From Natrinema caseinilyticum (GTDB lineage: Archaea; Halobacteriota; Halobacteria; Halobacteriales; Natrialbaceae), in the NCBI RefSeq assembly GCF_024227435.1, contig NZ_CP100445.1, positions 1,361,369 to 1,425,368 on the forward strand: a DNA stretch of 64,000 bases, given 5' to 3'. Numbering within the stretch: position 1 is the stretch's first letter; every line of letters begins with the position of its first letter. Shown here one piece after another: positions 27,622 to 36,645 of the stretch. The notes beneath the pieces are model-generated. The model saw only the letters and a list, made by a program, of their open reading frames with translations. It was not told the origin of the DNA and did not search any database. Position numbers and translations under genes: made by a program.

Positions 27622-27798
27622 TCAGTTGTCGCCGGTCTTCGACTGCCACTCGTAGTCGCGTCGTTTGGCGGACTTGCCGAACCCACACGACGAACACTCC
27701 TTTTTCTTCACGTGATAGGACTTCTCACCGCAGCGACGACACTTGACGTGTGTCGTCTTGTTCTTCTTTCCTTGTGTCGGGGTTCCTGCACCAGTCAT
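27622..27798 (-). CDS. rpl37e: 50S ribosomal protein L37e
   Basis: A 58-residue ribosomal protein too short for many gene callers. Start [14 protein letters not shown], then a zinc ribbon C-x2-C ('[10 protein letters not shown]') and C-x2-C ('CSSCGFG'), ending '[13 protein letters not shown]'. These are diagnostic of archaeal/eukaryotic L37e. Unlike its acidic surroundings it is basic, as an rRNA-binding protein should be. Its ATG overlaps the TGA of the upstream Lsm gene (ATGA), giving tight translational coupling. The lsm-rpl37e pair is conserved in many archaea. Confidence 0.97.
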   Translation of the reverse strand: MTGAGTPTQGKKNKTTHVKCRRCGEKSYHVKKKECSSCGFGKSAKRRDYEWQSKTGDN

Positions 27799-28022
27799 GG
27801 AGTGATCGACACGACGTTATCGCCGCGTATAATGGTTGTGTCTTCGACCGGCGCTTCCGCTTCGACACCGCCCTCGACGGGGATCGTCACGTCTTCGAGC
27901 ACCAGATTCATGTGCTGATCGTAGCCGGCGAGGTCGCCGACGTACTCGTCGCCACTTTTGAGCCGTACCGCGACGCGTTCGCCGAGTGACGCCTCGAGTA
28001 CATCCAGCGGTCGTCCACTCAT
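27795..28022 (-). CDS. lsm: Archaeal Sm-like protein (Lsm)
   Basis: A 75-residue Sm-fold protein starting [17 protein letters not shown]. The Sm1 motif '[21 protein letters not shown]' and Sm2 end '[10 protein letters not shown]' are clear. It should form a heptameric ring that binds U-rich RNA and takes part in RNA processing or sRNA regulation. An ATTAAG box about 27 bases before the ATG predicts a leaderless transcript shared with rpl37e. Confidence 0.95.
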   Translation of the reverse strand: MSGRPLDVLEASLGERVAVRLKSGDEYVGDLAGYDQHMNLVLEDVTIPVEGGVEAEAPVEDTTIIRGDNVVSITP

Positions 28023-28337
28023 ACGAAACACCGCAGGTGATGGACACTTAATCGTACCGGTCCGGCCGCCGATCCGGGACGGTCGCGGGGAACGTCAGGA
28101 ACCGCCTACACCCGGTCGAACCGAAAGGGATCGAACGAGGACGAAGACCGGACGGGAAACGGGCAGAACGGCTCTGCGGATGCGGTAATATACTCTTAGC
28201 CATCCGTTAGCCATCGCGGGAGACGGATCGGAAACTCCGTCTCACCCGCTCGTCGTCCGTCGCGACTCCGTGAGGGGCGCCTCACGTTCCGACGATCCAA
28301 CCAAACGGCTAAGTACACACTCGTTGACCGTCGGCGC
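28023..28337. other. Divergent intergenic region of about 315 bases
   Basis: No gene is supported here. The left end holds the lsm promoter (CGATTAAGTG on the minus strand). A/T-rich GTAATATACTC at about 28185-28196 and CTAAGTACAC near 28308 are candidate promoter elements for the gene to the right. The middle is GC-rich and featureless. Confidence 0.5.
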
Positions 28338-28646
28338 ATGGGCGACAGGAAATTCACCCTCATCGAGTTACACTTCGACGGCGAGGCAGAGTTCGAACTC
28401 GGATCGATCGGCAGCGCGCTGCCGATCGGCGGCGCAGAATCCACAGACGTGGAACGCGAACCCGACACCGAAGAGACCGCGGTCGCGGACGAAGAGGCGG
28501 GCGGCTCAGGCACGAGCGCCGTCGGTGCGCTGGTCGCGCTCGCCGTTCTCGTCGGCATCGCCGTCGCCGCCAGAAAGTACCGCAGCGACGACGACGAACG
28601 ACCGGGCCTCGAGACCGAAGAGGAGCCGGACGTCATCGTTAACTGA
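28338..28646 (+). CDS. Small single-span membrane protein
   Basis: A 102-residue protein. The first 35 residues form a soluble beta-like segment ('KFTLIELHFDGEAEFELGSI'). They are followed by an acidic linker, one transmembrane helix at about residues 59-79 ('SAVGALVALAVLVGIAVAAR') and an acidic cytosolic tail. The positive 'RKYR' after the helix suggests the tail is inside. It is apparently a haloarchaea-specific family; no function is known to me. CTAAGTACA about 28 bases upstream is a likely TATA element. Confidence 0.8.
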   Translation: MGDRKFTLIELHFDGEAEFELGSIGSALPIGGAESTDVEREPDTEETAVADEEAGGSGTSAVGALVALAVLVGIAVAARKYRSDDDERPGLETEEEPDVIVN

Positions 28647-28829
28647 GTTCTCTCGGTCCGAGGGCCGACCGGCTCGGCGTCGAGCCGCGACTCCCCGTTC
28701 CCGCGGTCGGCGCGAGAGCCAGCCCTGGGCGACGATCGTCTCGACCTCCAACCGGCCGACGGCGTCGAGCCATCGGACGCGAGGGAACCGGGCCGAACGC
28801 TTTTGCGCTTCCTTCCCGTATCCACAGTC

Positions 28830-29786
28830 GTGAATCTCTATCGTAGCGCCCGGGTCGTTGCCGGTGCGTCCGGGACCAACGCGATCGACTGGCGGTCGGC
28901 CGCCGACGCCGCCAAGGCGGCCACGGAACCCGGTTCACTCGCTCTCGAGCCGGGTGAACGCGAGGCCTACGCCCGCGACGTCCGGGAGGCTCGAGACGCA
29001 GTACGGACAGTCTCGGGCGTGGATTTCGACGTCCCCGAGACCGTCGAAATTCAGAATCGCCACCACTGGATCGATGCCAACGTCGCCACGTTCGAGCGGG
29101 TCATGAGCGCCCTCGAGACCCACACCGGAACCTTTCCCGGCATCGCCCGAACGATCAACACCGGGACGATGACCGTCATGCTCGCCTTTCTCGGACGGAA
29201 CGTACTCGGCCAGTACGACCCGCTGCTGCTGGCGGAGACGCCCGCGGACGACCACGCGCTGTACTTCGTCCGGCCGAACATCCTCTCGGCCGCCCACAAA
29301 CTCGACGTCGATTCCGACCGGTTCCGCCGCTGGATCGCGTTCCACGAGGTCACCCACGCCGCCGAATTCGGCGCCGCACCGTGGCTTTCCGACCACCTCG
29401 AGCGGCGCATGCAAGACGGGATCGCGACGCTCTCCGAGGGCTCTTTCAACCGGGAGGCGTTCCGGGACCTCGATGCGGCGATGACCGTCGTGGAAGGGTA
29501 CGCGGAACTCCTGATGGATCACGCCTTCGACGACGAGTACGAGGACCTCCGCCGCAAACTCGACCAACGTCGCAAGGGACGGGGACCGCTCCAGCGTCTG
29601 GTCCGTCGCCTGCTCGGCCTCGGCCTCAAAGAACGGCAGTACGAACGCGGCAAACGCTTCTTCGAACACGTCGTCGCCGTTCGAGACCTCGAGACGGCGA
29701 GTCTGGTCTGGGCACACCCGGAGAACCTCCCGTCACAGGACGAACTCGAAGCGCCGGGGACGTGGATCCAGCGCGTCGAACGATAA
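28830..29786 (+). CDS. Zinc-dependent metalloprotease-like protein (DUF2342-type)
   Basis: A 318-residue protein of the family annotated as zinc-dependent metalloprotease or 'coenzyme F420 biosynthesis associated' (DUF2342/TIGR03624-type). The zinc motif HEVTH lies at about 172-176, inside 'FHEVTHAAEFGAAPWL'. A downstream 'VEGYAELLMDHAFDDEY' probably supplies the third ligand. The N-terminal half is helical and begins MNLYRSARVVAGASGTNAIDW, the typical opening. The start is GTG; an upstream TTG was rejected because family alignment begins near NLYRSA. Its substrate is unknown and the link to F420 is only a name from phylogenetic profiling. Confidence 0.85.
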   Translation: MNLYRSARVVAGASGTNAIDWRSAADAAKAATEPGSLALEPGEREAYARDVREARDAVRTVSGVDFDVPETVEIQNRHHWIDANVATFERVMSALETHTGTFPGIARTINTGTMTVMLAFLGRNVLGQYDPLLLAETPADDHALYFVRPNILSAAHKLDVDSDRFRRWIAFHEVTHAAEFGAAPWLSDHLERRMQDGIATLSEGSFNREAFRDLDAAMTVVEGYAELLMDHAFDDEYEDLRRKLDQRRKGRGPLQRLVRRLLGLGLKERQYERGKRFFEHVVAVRDLETASLVWAHPENLPSQDELEAPGTWIQRVER

Positions 29787-29835
29787 CGGACACTCGATCC
29801 TCGAGACGGCCAACGGACACTCGATCCTCGAGACG
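29785..29835. repeat. Tandem direct repeat, 27-base period, two copies
   Basis: Two copies of a 27-base unit (first 29785-29811, second 29812-29835, 24 of 24 bases identical) beginning within the stop codon of the metalloprotease gene. The unit contains the palindrome CTCGAG. It lies between convergent genes and could reflect slippage in a terminator region. A second repeat with the same 27-base period lies at 31637-31738. Confidence 0.8.
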
Positions 29836-29865
29836 ACGGTGCAGAGAGCCATCTCGAAAATTCGG

Positions 29866-30093
29866 TCATCGATCGGTCGCTATCCGGAGCAGATACCACA
29901 ACAACGCGCCACCGGCGACGGAACCGCCGAGTATCGCCGCGGCGATGACCGACAGCGAGGCGCCGCTCTGGAGGGCGATCAGCCCGCCCGACAGCCCGAC
30001 CAGCAGGACGAACGCGGCTTTGAGTCGATCGGCCCCGTTCGCTCGATTCCACCATCGCGAGGGGCCGCGACGGGGCCCGGGACCGCGGCTCAT
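29866..30093 (-). CDS. Small two-helix membrane protein
   Basis: A 75-residue protein with a basic Trp-containing N-terminus (residues 1-24) and two transmembrane helices (about 25-43 and 48-69, ending 'GGALLWYLLRIATDR'). By the positive-inside rule the N-terminus is cytosolic. Its ATG overlaps the stop of the upstream SnoaL-like gene by four bases, so the two form a unit. Function unknown. Confidence 0.72.
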   Translation of the reverse strand: MSRGPGPRRGPSRWWNRANGADRLKAAFVLLVGLSGGLIALQSGASLSVIAAAILGGSVAGGALLWYLLRIATDR

Positions 30094-30503
30094 AACTCAT
30101 GCGGGGCGCTCACGTGCATCTGCGCGAATTGCCAGTTCGGACCGCCGTTCCGACCGCTGGCGTCCGCCGATCGGTCGATCAGCGTCCCGCTCCATCGGCT
30201 GTCGAATCGGTTTCGATCGCCGCCGTCCGTGTCCGTCCACGCCATCGTTACCTCGTCGGCGAACGTCGCGAATCCGTTTCGCTCCGTAACCACGAGATGC
30301 CTGCTCTCGATCGTCCAGTTATCGGTCGTTTCCGTCTGCTCTGCGAGGGCGGTGGCCACGTCCGCACCACCGAACAGGGAGTCGCTGATGCCAAATTTGA
30401 CGGTCGATTCGTCCCGGAGAAAGTAGGGCTCGAGCGGGGCGCCGTCCCGAAGTGCATCGTAGTACTCGCGGACGACCGCCGCGGCGCGTTCGGTCGATAC
30501 CAT
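30090..30503 (-). CDS. SnoaL/NTF2-like protein
   Basis: A 137-residue cytosolic protein with the cone-shaped NTF2-like fold: N-terminal helices with 'VVREYYDALRDGAPLEPYF', a short loop, then beta strands ('WTIESRHLVVTERNGFATFADEVTMAW'). It resembles the SnoaL-like/DUF3225 group, which contains small-molecule binders, isomerases and stress proteins. No catalytic His-Asp pair can be assigned safely. The start MVSTERAAA was chosen over an upstream ATG because family similarity begins here. It is the first gene of a two-gene unit with the small membrane protein. Confidence 0.75.
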   Translation of the reverse strand: MVSTERAAAVVREYYDALRDGAPLEPYFLRDESTVKFGISDSLFGGADVATALAEQTETTDNWTIESRHLVVTERNGFATFADEVTMAWTDTDGGDRNRFDSRWSGTLIDRSADASGRNGGPNWQFAQMHVSAPHEL

Positions 30504-30608
30504 GGCCGTGTGGTCGGAGGCCGATCGCAAAGAGTCATCGGGCGCAAACGCATGTGGACCGTCTCGCATACGTGCTCGACGGCAGCGGACTCGAGCGACG
30601 CGGCCGCT

Positions 30609-31160
30609 TCACATGAACCCGCGATCGACTTCGTCCGTCTCGATCAGGTCGTCGAGTTCCGAATTCAGCAACTCCTCGGCCTCCTCAAACTGCTCCGACA
30701 GGTCGTCGAGTTCGTCCGGGCGATCGTACTGATCGTACTCCATCGGTCCGAAGGCGGGGCTCTCGACGGCCTCCATCACGTCGTCGAACAAATCCTGTGG
30801 ACGGGTCGGCGCGTCCGCGTGGGTCTCGAGGACGGTCTGGAGACGCTTCGAGACCGTCTCGGCTTGCGCTTCGTCCTCGGGTGGCGACTGGACCGCAAAG
30901 CGGCCGCCCGAGTCCTGTGCCGGAAGGAACGAGCCGATCTCGTCGTCTAGGTTGCGTGCGACGTGCGTCCCGACACCGCGGACCTCGAAGGGGTTTTTCG
31001 CGTACGTTTTCAGGAAGAAGACGCCGGCCCGTGGATGCGCAAGGTACATGTCTTCGCCGACACCGCCGGCCCGGTCACCGGCGACCGCACGCCAGTCTTC
31101 GGGGTCGACGTCCCGTTCGGTGACGTCCTCGAGTATGTCCTGCCACTCGCGAATCCGCAT
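30609..31160 (-). CDS. Haloarchaeal conserved protein of unknown function
   Basis: A 183-residue acidic soluble protein. It has an N-terminal 'RIREWQDILEDVTERDVDPEDWRAV' helix pair and 'GGVGEDMYLAHPRAGVFFLKTYAKNPFEVRGVGTHVAR', a nucleotide- or ligand-binding-like beta segment. The C-terminus is Glu/Asp-rich and helical ('LSEQFEEAEELLNSELDDLIE'). I do not recognise a characterised family; it looks haloarchaea-restricted. It is divergent from the small membrane protein at 31305. Confidence 0.78.
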   Translation of the reverse strand: MRIREWQDILEDVTERDVDPEDWRAVAGDRAGGVGEDMYLAHPRAGVFFLKTYAKNPFEVRGVGTHVARNLDDEIGSFLPAQDSGGRFAVQSPPEDEAQAETVSKRLQTVLETHADAPTRPQDLFDDVMEAVESPAFGPMEYDQYDRPDELDDLSEQFEEAEELLNSELDDLIETDEVDRGFM

Positions 31161-31304
31161 GGGAGACGGTTGGGACGCCGGAAGAATGAACGTATCGATC
31201 GACCCGAAAAACCCCGCGGGCGAATTGGACGCCCCCGCCGGGGCTCTCGAACCAAAAGGAATACGACGGCGCCCCTACCAGATGACGTAACTGACGCTTT
31301 CCCC

Positions 31305-31559
31305 ATGTCCGGCCGTCACAAACTCTCGTTCGTCGAACTGTTTCGCGCCGCACCGGCGAAGAGTTCGCTGTTGACGCTCGCACCCATCGCGCTGGCTCTC
31401 GGCCAGTTATGCAACAGTTACGTCAACGGCGTTTCGCCGACCGTCGCGATGGGCTTTGCCGTCGTCATGGTAACGTTCGCCGTCGTCGCGACGAGACATC
31501 ACGCCGCGGAACTCCGTATTCAGTCGCTCGAGGCGGATCACGGGCCCGAGCAAGCCTGA
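31305..31559 (+). CDS. Small membrane protein
   Basis: An 84-residue protein with two transmembrane helices (about 21-37 and 45-63). It starts MSGRHKLSFVELFRAAP and ends in a short acidic cytosolic tail. No known motif. The start is supported by G/C-ending codon use from that ATG on. It is convergent with the SPW-repeat gene. Confidence 0.68.
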   Translation: MSGRHKLSFVELFRAAPAKSSLLTLAPIALALGQLCNSYVNGVSPTVAMGFAVVMVTFAVVATRHHAAELRIQSLEADHGPEQA

Positions 31560-31636
31560 CACACGGTATCGGCGTTCGAGGGCACCGAGATCCGAGGGAT
31601 GGCCCGCCGGGCGCACGGCCGACCGACTCCACTCTT

Positions 31637-31738
31637 CTCGTGCGTCCGGCTCGAGACGTTGCTCTCGTGCGTCCGGCTCGAGACGCTGCTCTCGTGCGTC
31701 CGGCTCGAGACGCTGCTCTCGTGCGTCCGGCTCGAGAC
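31637..31738. repeat. Tandem direct repeat, 27-base period, about 3.8 copies
   Basis: Units 31637-31663, 31664-31690, 31691-31717 and a partial unit 31718-31738. They are near identical and each contains GTCCGGCTCGAGAC. The array ends four bases before the stop codon of the SPW-repeat gene, between convergent genes. There are no spacers, so it is not a CRISPR array. Like the repeat at 29785 it has a 27-base period and carries CTCGAGACG. Confidence 0.9.
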
Positions 31739-31742
31739 AAGA

Positions 31743-32318
31743 CTACGCGCCCGGCCCGGGTTCGGTCACAACCGTCCGCGCTTCGCGGGCTTCGTAGGCG
31801 TTGTATCCCGCGACGGCGGTGATCAACAGCCCGGCGACGAGCGTACTCCAGAACAGTCCGCCGGTCATGCCGAGCAACGCGGTCGAGACGATCAGCCAGA
31901 TGCCGAGGATGGCGATCAGGGACGCGATACCGGTACTGATCGGGATGTCGTTGGTCAACCGGTAGTAGTTGTACCCGGAAGCCGCCAGCACGACGAGGCC
32001 GACGAGGACGTCGTTCCACAGCGGCGCCGCTGTGGCCTCGAAAACGAGAACCGACAGGACGACCCACCCGCCGAGGCCGGCGACGAGCAGGCTGAGAACG
32101 GACGTCTTTCGCCGGCGTTCCTCGATCGCGATCTGGGTCTGCTCGTCGCGCGGATCGCGGCCGGCGGACGGGAGGGTGTCGTCGCCGGGTTCGGACTCGA
32201 TGTCGGCGACCGTCTCGTCCCGCCGGTCGATGGGAGCGTCGCCGGTTTCAGCCCCGGTATCGGGTTCGGTCTCGGACCCGCCACTCGTCCGAGGATCGTC
32301 GCCGTTGGGGTCACTCAT
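31743..32318 (-). CDS. SPW-repeat membrane protein
   Basis: A 191-residue protein. Residues 1-70 are an acidic disordered cytosolic region. Four transmembrane helices follow (about 72-93, 100-118, 128-149 and 152-172). The two SPW-type motifs are 'APLWNDVLVGLVVLAASGYN' and 'GGLFWSTLVAGLLITAVAGYN', each a Trp start with a Gly-rich helix ending in Tyr-Asn. This is the typical two-repeat arrangement, with the Ser-Pro of the motif changed to Ala-Pro and Gly-Leu. Function is unknown across the family; membrane stress roles are often proposed. The far longer open frame on this strand that continues upstream is not coding. Confidence 0.85.
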   Translation of the reverse strand: MSDPNGDDPRTSGGSETEPDTGAETGDAPIDRRDETVADIESEPGDDTLPSAGRDPRDEQTQIAIEERRRKTSVLSLLVAGLGGWVVLSVLVFEATAAPLWNDVLVGLVVLAASGYNYYRLTNDIPISTGIASLIAILGIWLIVSTALLGMTGGLFWSTLVAGLLITAVAGYNAYEAREARTVVTEPGPGA

Positions 32319-32552
32319 GGCACCGAGCGTACGGTTTACGCTCTCAAAAACTCCCTGTCCGTTGCACCGCTCGAAATCTCTCGAGTGGCTCCGGAAACGG
32401 TGGAAAAACGGGATTACCGCCTCGAAAGAGACGATCGGACGAATCGGGGGCGTCGAACGGACGCGGGCCGTCTCCCCCACCGGCCACCGATTCGATCGAT
32501 CCCGACTCGACGACCGATAGCATTTTTGATCGCTCGCTCGTGACGGTAGGCT

Positions 32553-35408
32553 GTGTACGTACGCGGAACCGTCGCGGGGGAAGTCGAGGTGCGGACGGTA
32601 TCGACGAGCTACGGCGAAACCGACCTCGCCGACGTCCCGCTTCGGCTTGCCGACGACGCGCGAACCGACACCACAGCCCCCGCTCGAGGAGACGGAGGGA
32701 CGCCAGCGGTCGTCGACGGTCGCGAGACGACGACGGTGACGCTCTGGAACAAGTGGACCGAGTCGGCCGAGATGCTCGACCCCGGGATGGAATTGCTCGT
32801 GACGAACGCGAAACAAGAGGAGTACCAGGGCGAAACGAAGTTCGCGACGACGGGCGACTCCTACGTCGTCGTGGAACCCTCGTTTCTCGTCAGCGTGACG
32901 TCGATCCGAAACTGGGTCCAGTGTCCTCGGCTGTACTACCTGAACAAGCTCTCCGGGGTGCCGTTGAATTATCCCGTCGTGAAGGGGACGCTCGTCCACG
33001 AGGTCTTCGGCGACCTGCTGCGCGGCCGAGAGCTCGAGGAGTCGATCGACGCCCGTATCGAGGAGCGGGGGCTCGAACTCGGGCTGCTCGGCGAGACGCC
33101 GGACGCCGTCGCCGCCGACGTCCGAGAAAACGCGAAAGCGATCGAGGGCTGGCTCGAGCAGGGCCGGTTGCCCGACGGAGAGCGGGCGGCTGCTACCGCC
33201 GAAGATGGGGCCGCCGCCGACAGCACGAAGCGGGCGTTCAGGCCCGCGGAGAGCAGTTGGCGGTCGGAACAGCTTCTCATCAGCGAAACGTTCGGCATCC
33301 GCGGGCGGGCCGACGCCGTCCGCCGGGGCGCTCCCGTCGAACTCAAGACGGGCAAGAACCTGCGAAAGGAACCCCGATTCAAGGACAAGGTGCAGGCCGC
33401 CTGCTACGCGCTGTTGCTCGAGGAACACGGGGGCGACGTCGATACCGGGACGCTGCTCTACACGAAGAACTCGGCGCTCGATCGCAACGAGGAGACCGGC
33501 GACCTCACCCCGGCGAAGGAGTTCTCGATGGGCGACGGCCTCCTGAAGTACGTCGTGCGGTTGCGCAACGAGATCGCGGCGATGGAGACGGCGGGCGATA
33601 TTCCGACCGGCTACGAGGCCGATTCGAAGTGCGAGTACTGCTTCGAACAGGACACCTGCATGGTCGTCTCCGGCCGACTCGATCAGGAGTCGAAAGCCGG
33701 CCAGATCGGGCAGTCGTTGCCCGACGAGGAACTCGAGTACTTCGATCGATTCTACCGCGCGATCGAAGACGAACGCCGGGCGGTCCACCGCGAGTACGCC
33801 AAACTCTGGGAGCAAAGCGCACGGGAGCGCGCCGACGACGACCGCGCGCTGATCGACCTCGAGTTCGTCGAGAAACGACCGCTCGAGGGCGGCCGGTGGG
33901 AACTCAGAGCGCGCCGGACCGGCGGCGCGACGTCGAAACTGCGAGAGGGGGATCTGGTACTGGCGAGCGACGGCCACCCGGTTCGGGGCGATTCGGAGTT
34001 GGCGATGATCGAACGATTAGACGACGTCGTCGTGCTCACGGCAGACGAGCCGGTCGAAGTCACCCGGCTCGACGTCTACCCATCCGAACTGACGACCGAC
34101 CGGCTGCTCGTCGCGATGCACGACGCGCTCCTGAAAGGTGACGAGCGGCGCAAGGACGTCCTGTTCGGACGTGCGAAACCTGAATTCGGGGCGTGCGACG
34201 AAACGTTCATCGACAACAACGATGCCCAGAACGAGGCCGTGCGAAAGGCCGTGAGCGCGCGGGACTGTGCACTGATTCACGGGCCGCCGGGAACGGGAAA
34301 GACCTACACGATCGCCCGGGCCATCCGCGCGATGGTCGCGCGCGGTGAGCGCGTCCTGCTGTCGGCGTTTACGAACCGCGCGGTGGACAACGCACTCGAG
34401 GCCGTTCTCGATCAACTCGAGGACGAGGTCGACGAAGAACGAGTCGTCCGCGTGGGCTCCGAAAGCGGCGTCCGCGACGACATGCAATCGTATCGCCTCG
34501 AGCGGTCGGGGGACCCCGACGACCGGGTGAAAGCCCTGCAGAACGCGCGCGTCGTCGCGGCGACCACGGCGACGTGCGGCTCGCGGGTGATGAAAGAGCA
34601 AGCGTTCGACGTCGCGCTCGTCGACGAAGCCGCCCAACTCACGGAACCGGGGACCTGTGCGGCGATCAATCTGGCCGAGCGATTCGTCCTCGTCGGCGAC
34701 CACGAGCAACTACCGCCGGTGGTTCGTGCCGAGGGCGGGACCGGGAACGACCCGGATTCGCCGAACGGTGACGAGCCGCCTGCGCAGGACCTCACCGAAT
34801 CGCTGTTCGAACGGCTTGTCGACCGCTACCCCGCGGCCGGCGTCATGCTCGATCGCCAGTACCGGATGAACCAGCGTATCCAGGTGTTCTCGTCGAACGA
34901 GTTCTACGACGGCCAGCTCCGGCCCGCGGCGCCCGAGGTCGCAGGCCGAACCCTCGACGATCTCGAGGGCGTCTCCCGCGACGAGTTACCCGAACCGCTC
35001 CGAGACCCGGTTTCGTTCGTCGACGTCCGAGGCGACGGCGGTCAGTACACCGATAGCGAGGAGGCTGCGCGGATCGCCGACCTGATCGAGTCGTACGAGT
35101 CGGCCGGCCTCGAGCGCGCTCAGATCGGCGTCATCGCTCCCTTCAGGGCGCAGGTCTCGGAGATCTCGAACCACGTCCCCGACGACGTCGCGGTCGACAC
35201 GGTCGACCGATTCCAGGGCTCGAGCCAGGAAGTGATCGTCGTTTCCTTTACGGCCACCGGCTCGCTCGAGGGGCCGATCTTCGAGGATTACCGCCGGATC
35301 AACGTGGCGCTGACCCGGCCCAAACGCGCCCTCGTACTCGTCGGCGATTCCCGGGCGCTCGCGTCCGATTCCGTCTACGAGCGGATGCTCGAGTGGGCGC
35401 GTCGGTGA
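32553..35408 (+). CDS. Dna2-like nuclease-helicase
   Basis: A 951-residue DNA-repair/replication protein. Residues about 1-110 are an OB-like N-terminal segment. A Cas4/AddB-type Fe-S nuclease follows: first Cys in 'WVQCPRLYYLNKL' (about 123), then 'HEVF', 'GRADAV' and 'ELKTG' (D...E-x-K active site, about 255-265), and the last cysteines in 'CEYCFEQDTC' (about 360-369). The C-terminal superfamily 1B helicase has Walker A GPPGTGKT at about 576-583, 'DEAAQLTEP', 'RQYRMNQRI', 'DTVDRFQGSSQEVIVVSF' and 'NVALTRPKRAL'. Such proteins trim 5' flaps and resect DNA ends. The start is GTG at 32553, where the OB-like segment begins. Confidence 0.92.
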   Translation: MYVRGTVAGEVEVRTVSTSYGETDLADVPLRLADDARTDTTAPARGDGGTPAVVDGRETTTVTLWNKWTESAEMLDPGMELLVTNAKQEEYQGETKFATTGDSYVVVEPSFLVSVTSIRNWVQCPRLYYLNKLSGVPLNYPVVKGTLVHEVFGDLLRGRELEESIDARIEERGLELGLLGETPDAVAADVRENAKAIEGWLEQGRLPDGERAAATAEDGAAADSTKRAFRPAESSWRSEQLLISETFGIRGRADAVRRGAPVELKTGKNLRKEPRFKDKVQAACYALLLEEHGGDVDTGTLLYTKNSALDRNEETGDLTPAKEFSMGDGLLKYVVRLRNEIAAMETAGDIPTGYEADSKCEYCFEQDTCMVVSGRLDQESKAGQIGQSLPDEELEYFDRFYRAIEDERRAVHREYAKLWEQSARERADDDRALIDLEFVEKRPLEGGRWELRARRTGGATSKLREGDLVLASDGHPVRGDSELAMIERLDDVVVLTADEPVEVTRLDVYPSELTTDRLLVAMHDALLKGDERRKDVLFGRAKPEFGACDETFIDNNDAQNEAVRKAVSARDCALIHGPPGTGKTYTIARAIRAMVARGERVLLSAFTNRAVDNALEAVLDQLEDEVDEERVVRVGSESGVRDDMQSYRLERSGDPDDRVKALQNARVVAATTATCGSRVMKEQAFDVALVDEAAQLTEPGTCAAINLAERFVLVGDHEQLPPVVRAEGGTGNDPDSPNGDEPPAQDLTESLFERLVDRYPAAGVMLDRQYRMNQRIQVFSSNEFYDGQLRPAAPEVAGRTLDDLEGVSRDELPEPLRDPVSFVDVRGDGGQYTDSEEAARIADLIESYESAGLERAQIGVIAPFRAQVSEISNHVPDDVAVDTVDRFQGSSQEVIVVSFTATGSLEGPIFEDYRRINVALTRPKRALVLVGDSRALASDSVYERMLEWARR

Positions 35409-35718
35409 CGGGAGCGGCGGGCGGTCACGGCACCTGAAGGAACGTGAAACCGTTCGTACAGGCGACCCCGTATACGTCGGTTACCGTCGTCCCAAAGCGC
35501 TTTGGAACACAGCGGCGGCGGCCGTCGGTCCACGCCGAAAGGCCCGTCGAGACGGTTTCGTCGACCGGACGTGATCGAAACACGACCCGTGCGTGAGGAA
35601 CTAGCTCTTGGTGGAAGAGCGACGTATCAGGGGTCCATCCGGTGGTACCTGCTTCTCGCGAAGACGGACACGCAAAAACGAACGTTCACGTTCCGGACGA
35701 ACGAACGGTGGCTCACAG
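35409..35718. other. Intergenic region of about 310 bases
   Basis: No gene is supported; the open frames across it are Arg-rich and lack family similarity. It contains a perfect 14-base palindrome CCAAAGCGCTTTGG at about 35492-35505, which might be an operator or a weak hairpin. The promoter of the PAP2 gene is presumably near the right end, but no clear TATA box is visible. Confidence 0.4.
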
Positions 35719-36480
35719 ATGCGACTCGAGGACGGAAGTGCAACACTTCGGAACGCCATCCCGGCGGAGTACGGCGAATTCGTCGCAGTCGTCACCGAAC
35801 TCGGCGGGACGACGGTTCTCACGCTCCTCCTCGCGGTATTGTTCTGGTGCTCGGATCGACGCCGGAGCGCCCTCGTGATCAGCTATGCGGTGGCCGGGCT
35901 CGGGCTCTTGCTGTCGATCAAAACGCTGATGGCCCTCCCGCGACCGCCGGAAGACGCGATGCTCGTGGCACTCGAGGGCGAACGCGACGGGTACGGTTTT
36001 CCGAGCGGTCACGCGTTCGCGGCGACGGTCGTCTACGGTGGCCTCGTCGCGGCGTACGACCGCCTGGGCGACTGGCGGGCCGTCGCCGGGGCGAGCACGC
36101 TCGTCGCCGCCGTCTCGCTCTCTCGAGTCGTCCTCGGGGTTCACTACCTGGGCGATGTGATCGTCGGCGTCGCGCTCGGAATCGCGTTCGTGATCGCGAT
36201 GAATCGACTCACGGGCGGCGATCCGACGAACGGGTTCACGATCGCGGTCTGCCTCTCGATCCCCGCTGTCTTCATCGTCGGTGGCACCGAGGACGCGCTG
36301 CTCGGCCTCGGTGGCTCGGTCGGCGGCCTCGTCGCCTCGCGCCGGCTCGCAGCGCTTCCGGAACTGCGCTCCCGACTCGAGGGGGGTGTCCTCGTCGGCG
36401 TCGGCGGGTCGTTCGTCGCCGTTGTCCGCGAACTCGAATCCGTCGTCGCGCCGGTCGACCCGCTGCTCGTCGTCCTCTAG
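35719..36480 (+). CDS. PAP2-family membrane phosphatase
   Basis: A 253-residue membrane protein with about six transmembrane helices. The lipid-phosphatase signature is present: motif 1 'K-x6-R-P' ('KTLMALPRPP'), motif 2 'PSGHAF' and motif 3 'SRVVLGVHYLGDVIVG'. It would dephosphorylate lipid or isoprenoid phosphates on the outer face of the membrane, for example undecaprenyl- or dolichyl-type carriers. The start MRLEDGSAT is chosen since the upstream codons are basic and non-homologous. It stands alone between dna2-like and larA-like genes. Confidence 0.9.
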   Translation: MRLEDGSATLRNAIPAEYGEFVAVVTELGGTTVLTLLLAVLFWCSDRRRSALVISYAVAGLGLLLSIKTLMALPRPPEDAMLVALEGERDGYGFPSGHAFAATVVYGGLVAAYDRLGDWRAVAGASTLVAAVSLSRVVLGVHYLGDVIVGVALGIAFVIAMNRLTGGDPTNGFTIAVCLSIPAVFIVGGTEDALLGLGGSVGGLVASRRLAALPELRSRLEGGVLVGVGGSFVAVVRELESVVAPVDPLLVVL

Positions 36481-36645
36481 GGCGTCTTCCTCGCACCGGC
36501 CGCCGTCGGTCGACTCGAGTTCGACGCGCTCGAGTCGCCGGGGACGTGAGGCGACGACGGACCGCCGGGTGCGAAATCGACACCCGTGTCGGACTGTCCG
36601 CGATAACCAGCGGCGCTTTTACCGGTCGGCGTCCGACCTACGGGC

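Noticed and set aside
28196-28825. 209-codon minus-strand frame opposite the small membrane protein
   Set aside because: The plus-strand protein has a clear transmembrane helix and acidic character; the antisense frame is Ser/Arg-rich.
31637-31738. Possible CRISPR array
   Set aside because: The repeat units are directly adjacent with no spacers, and no cas genes are nearby; it is a simple tandem repeat.
32319-33977. Minus-strand frame extending the SPW-repeat protein to over 700 residues
   Set aside because: It is antisense to the well-supported Dna2-like gene. Its translation is Arg/Leu-rich and lacks any motif, as expected for the shadow of a GC-rich gene.
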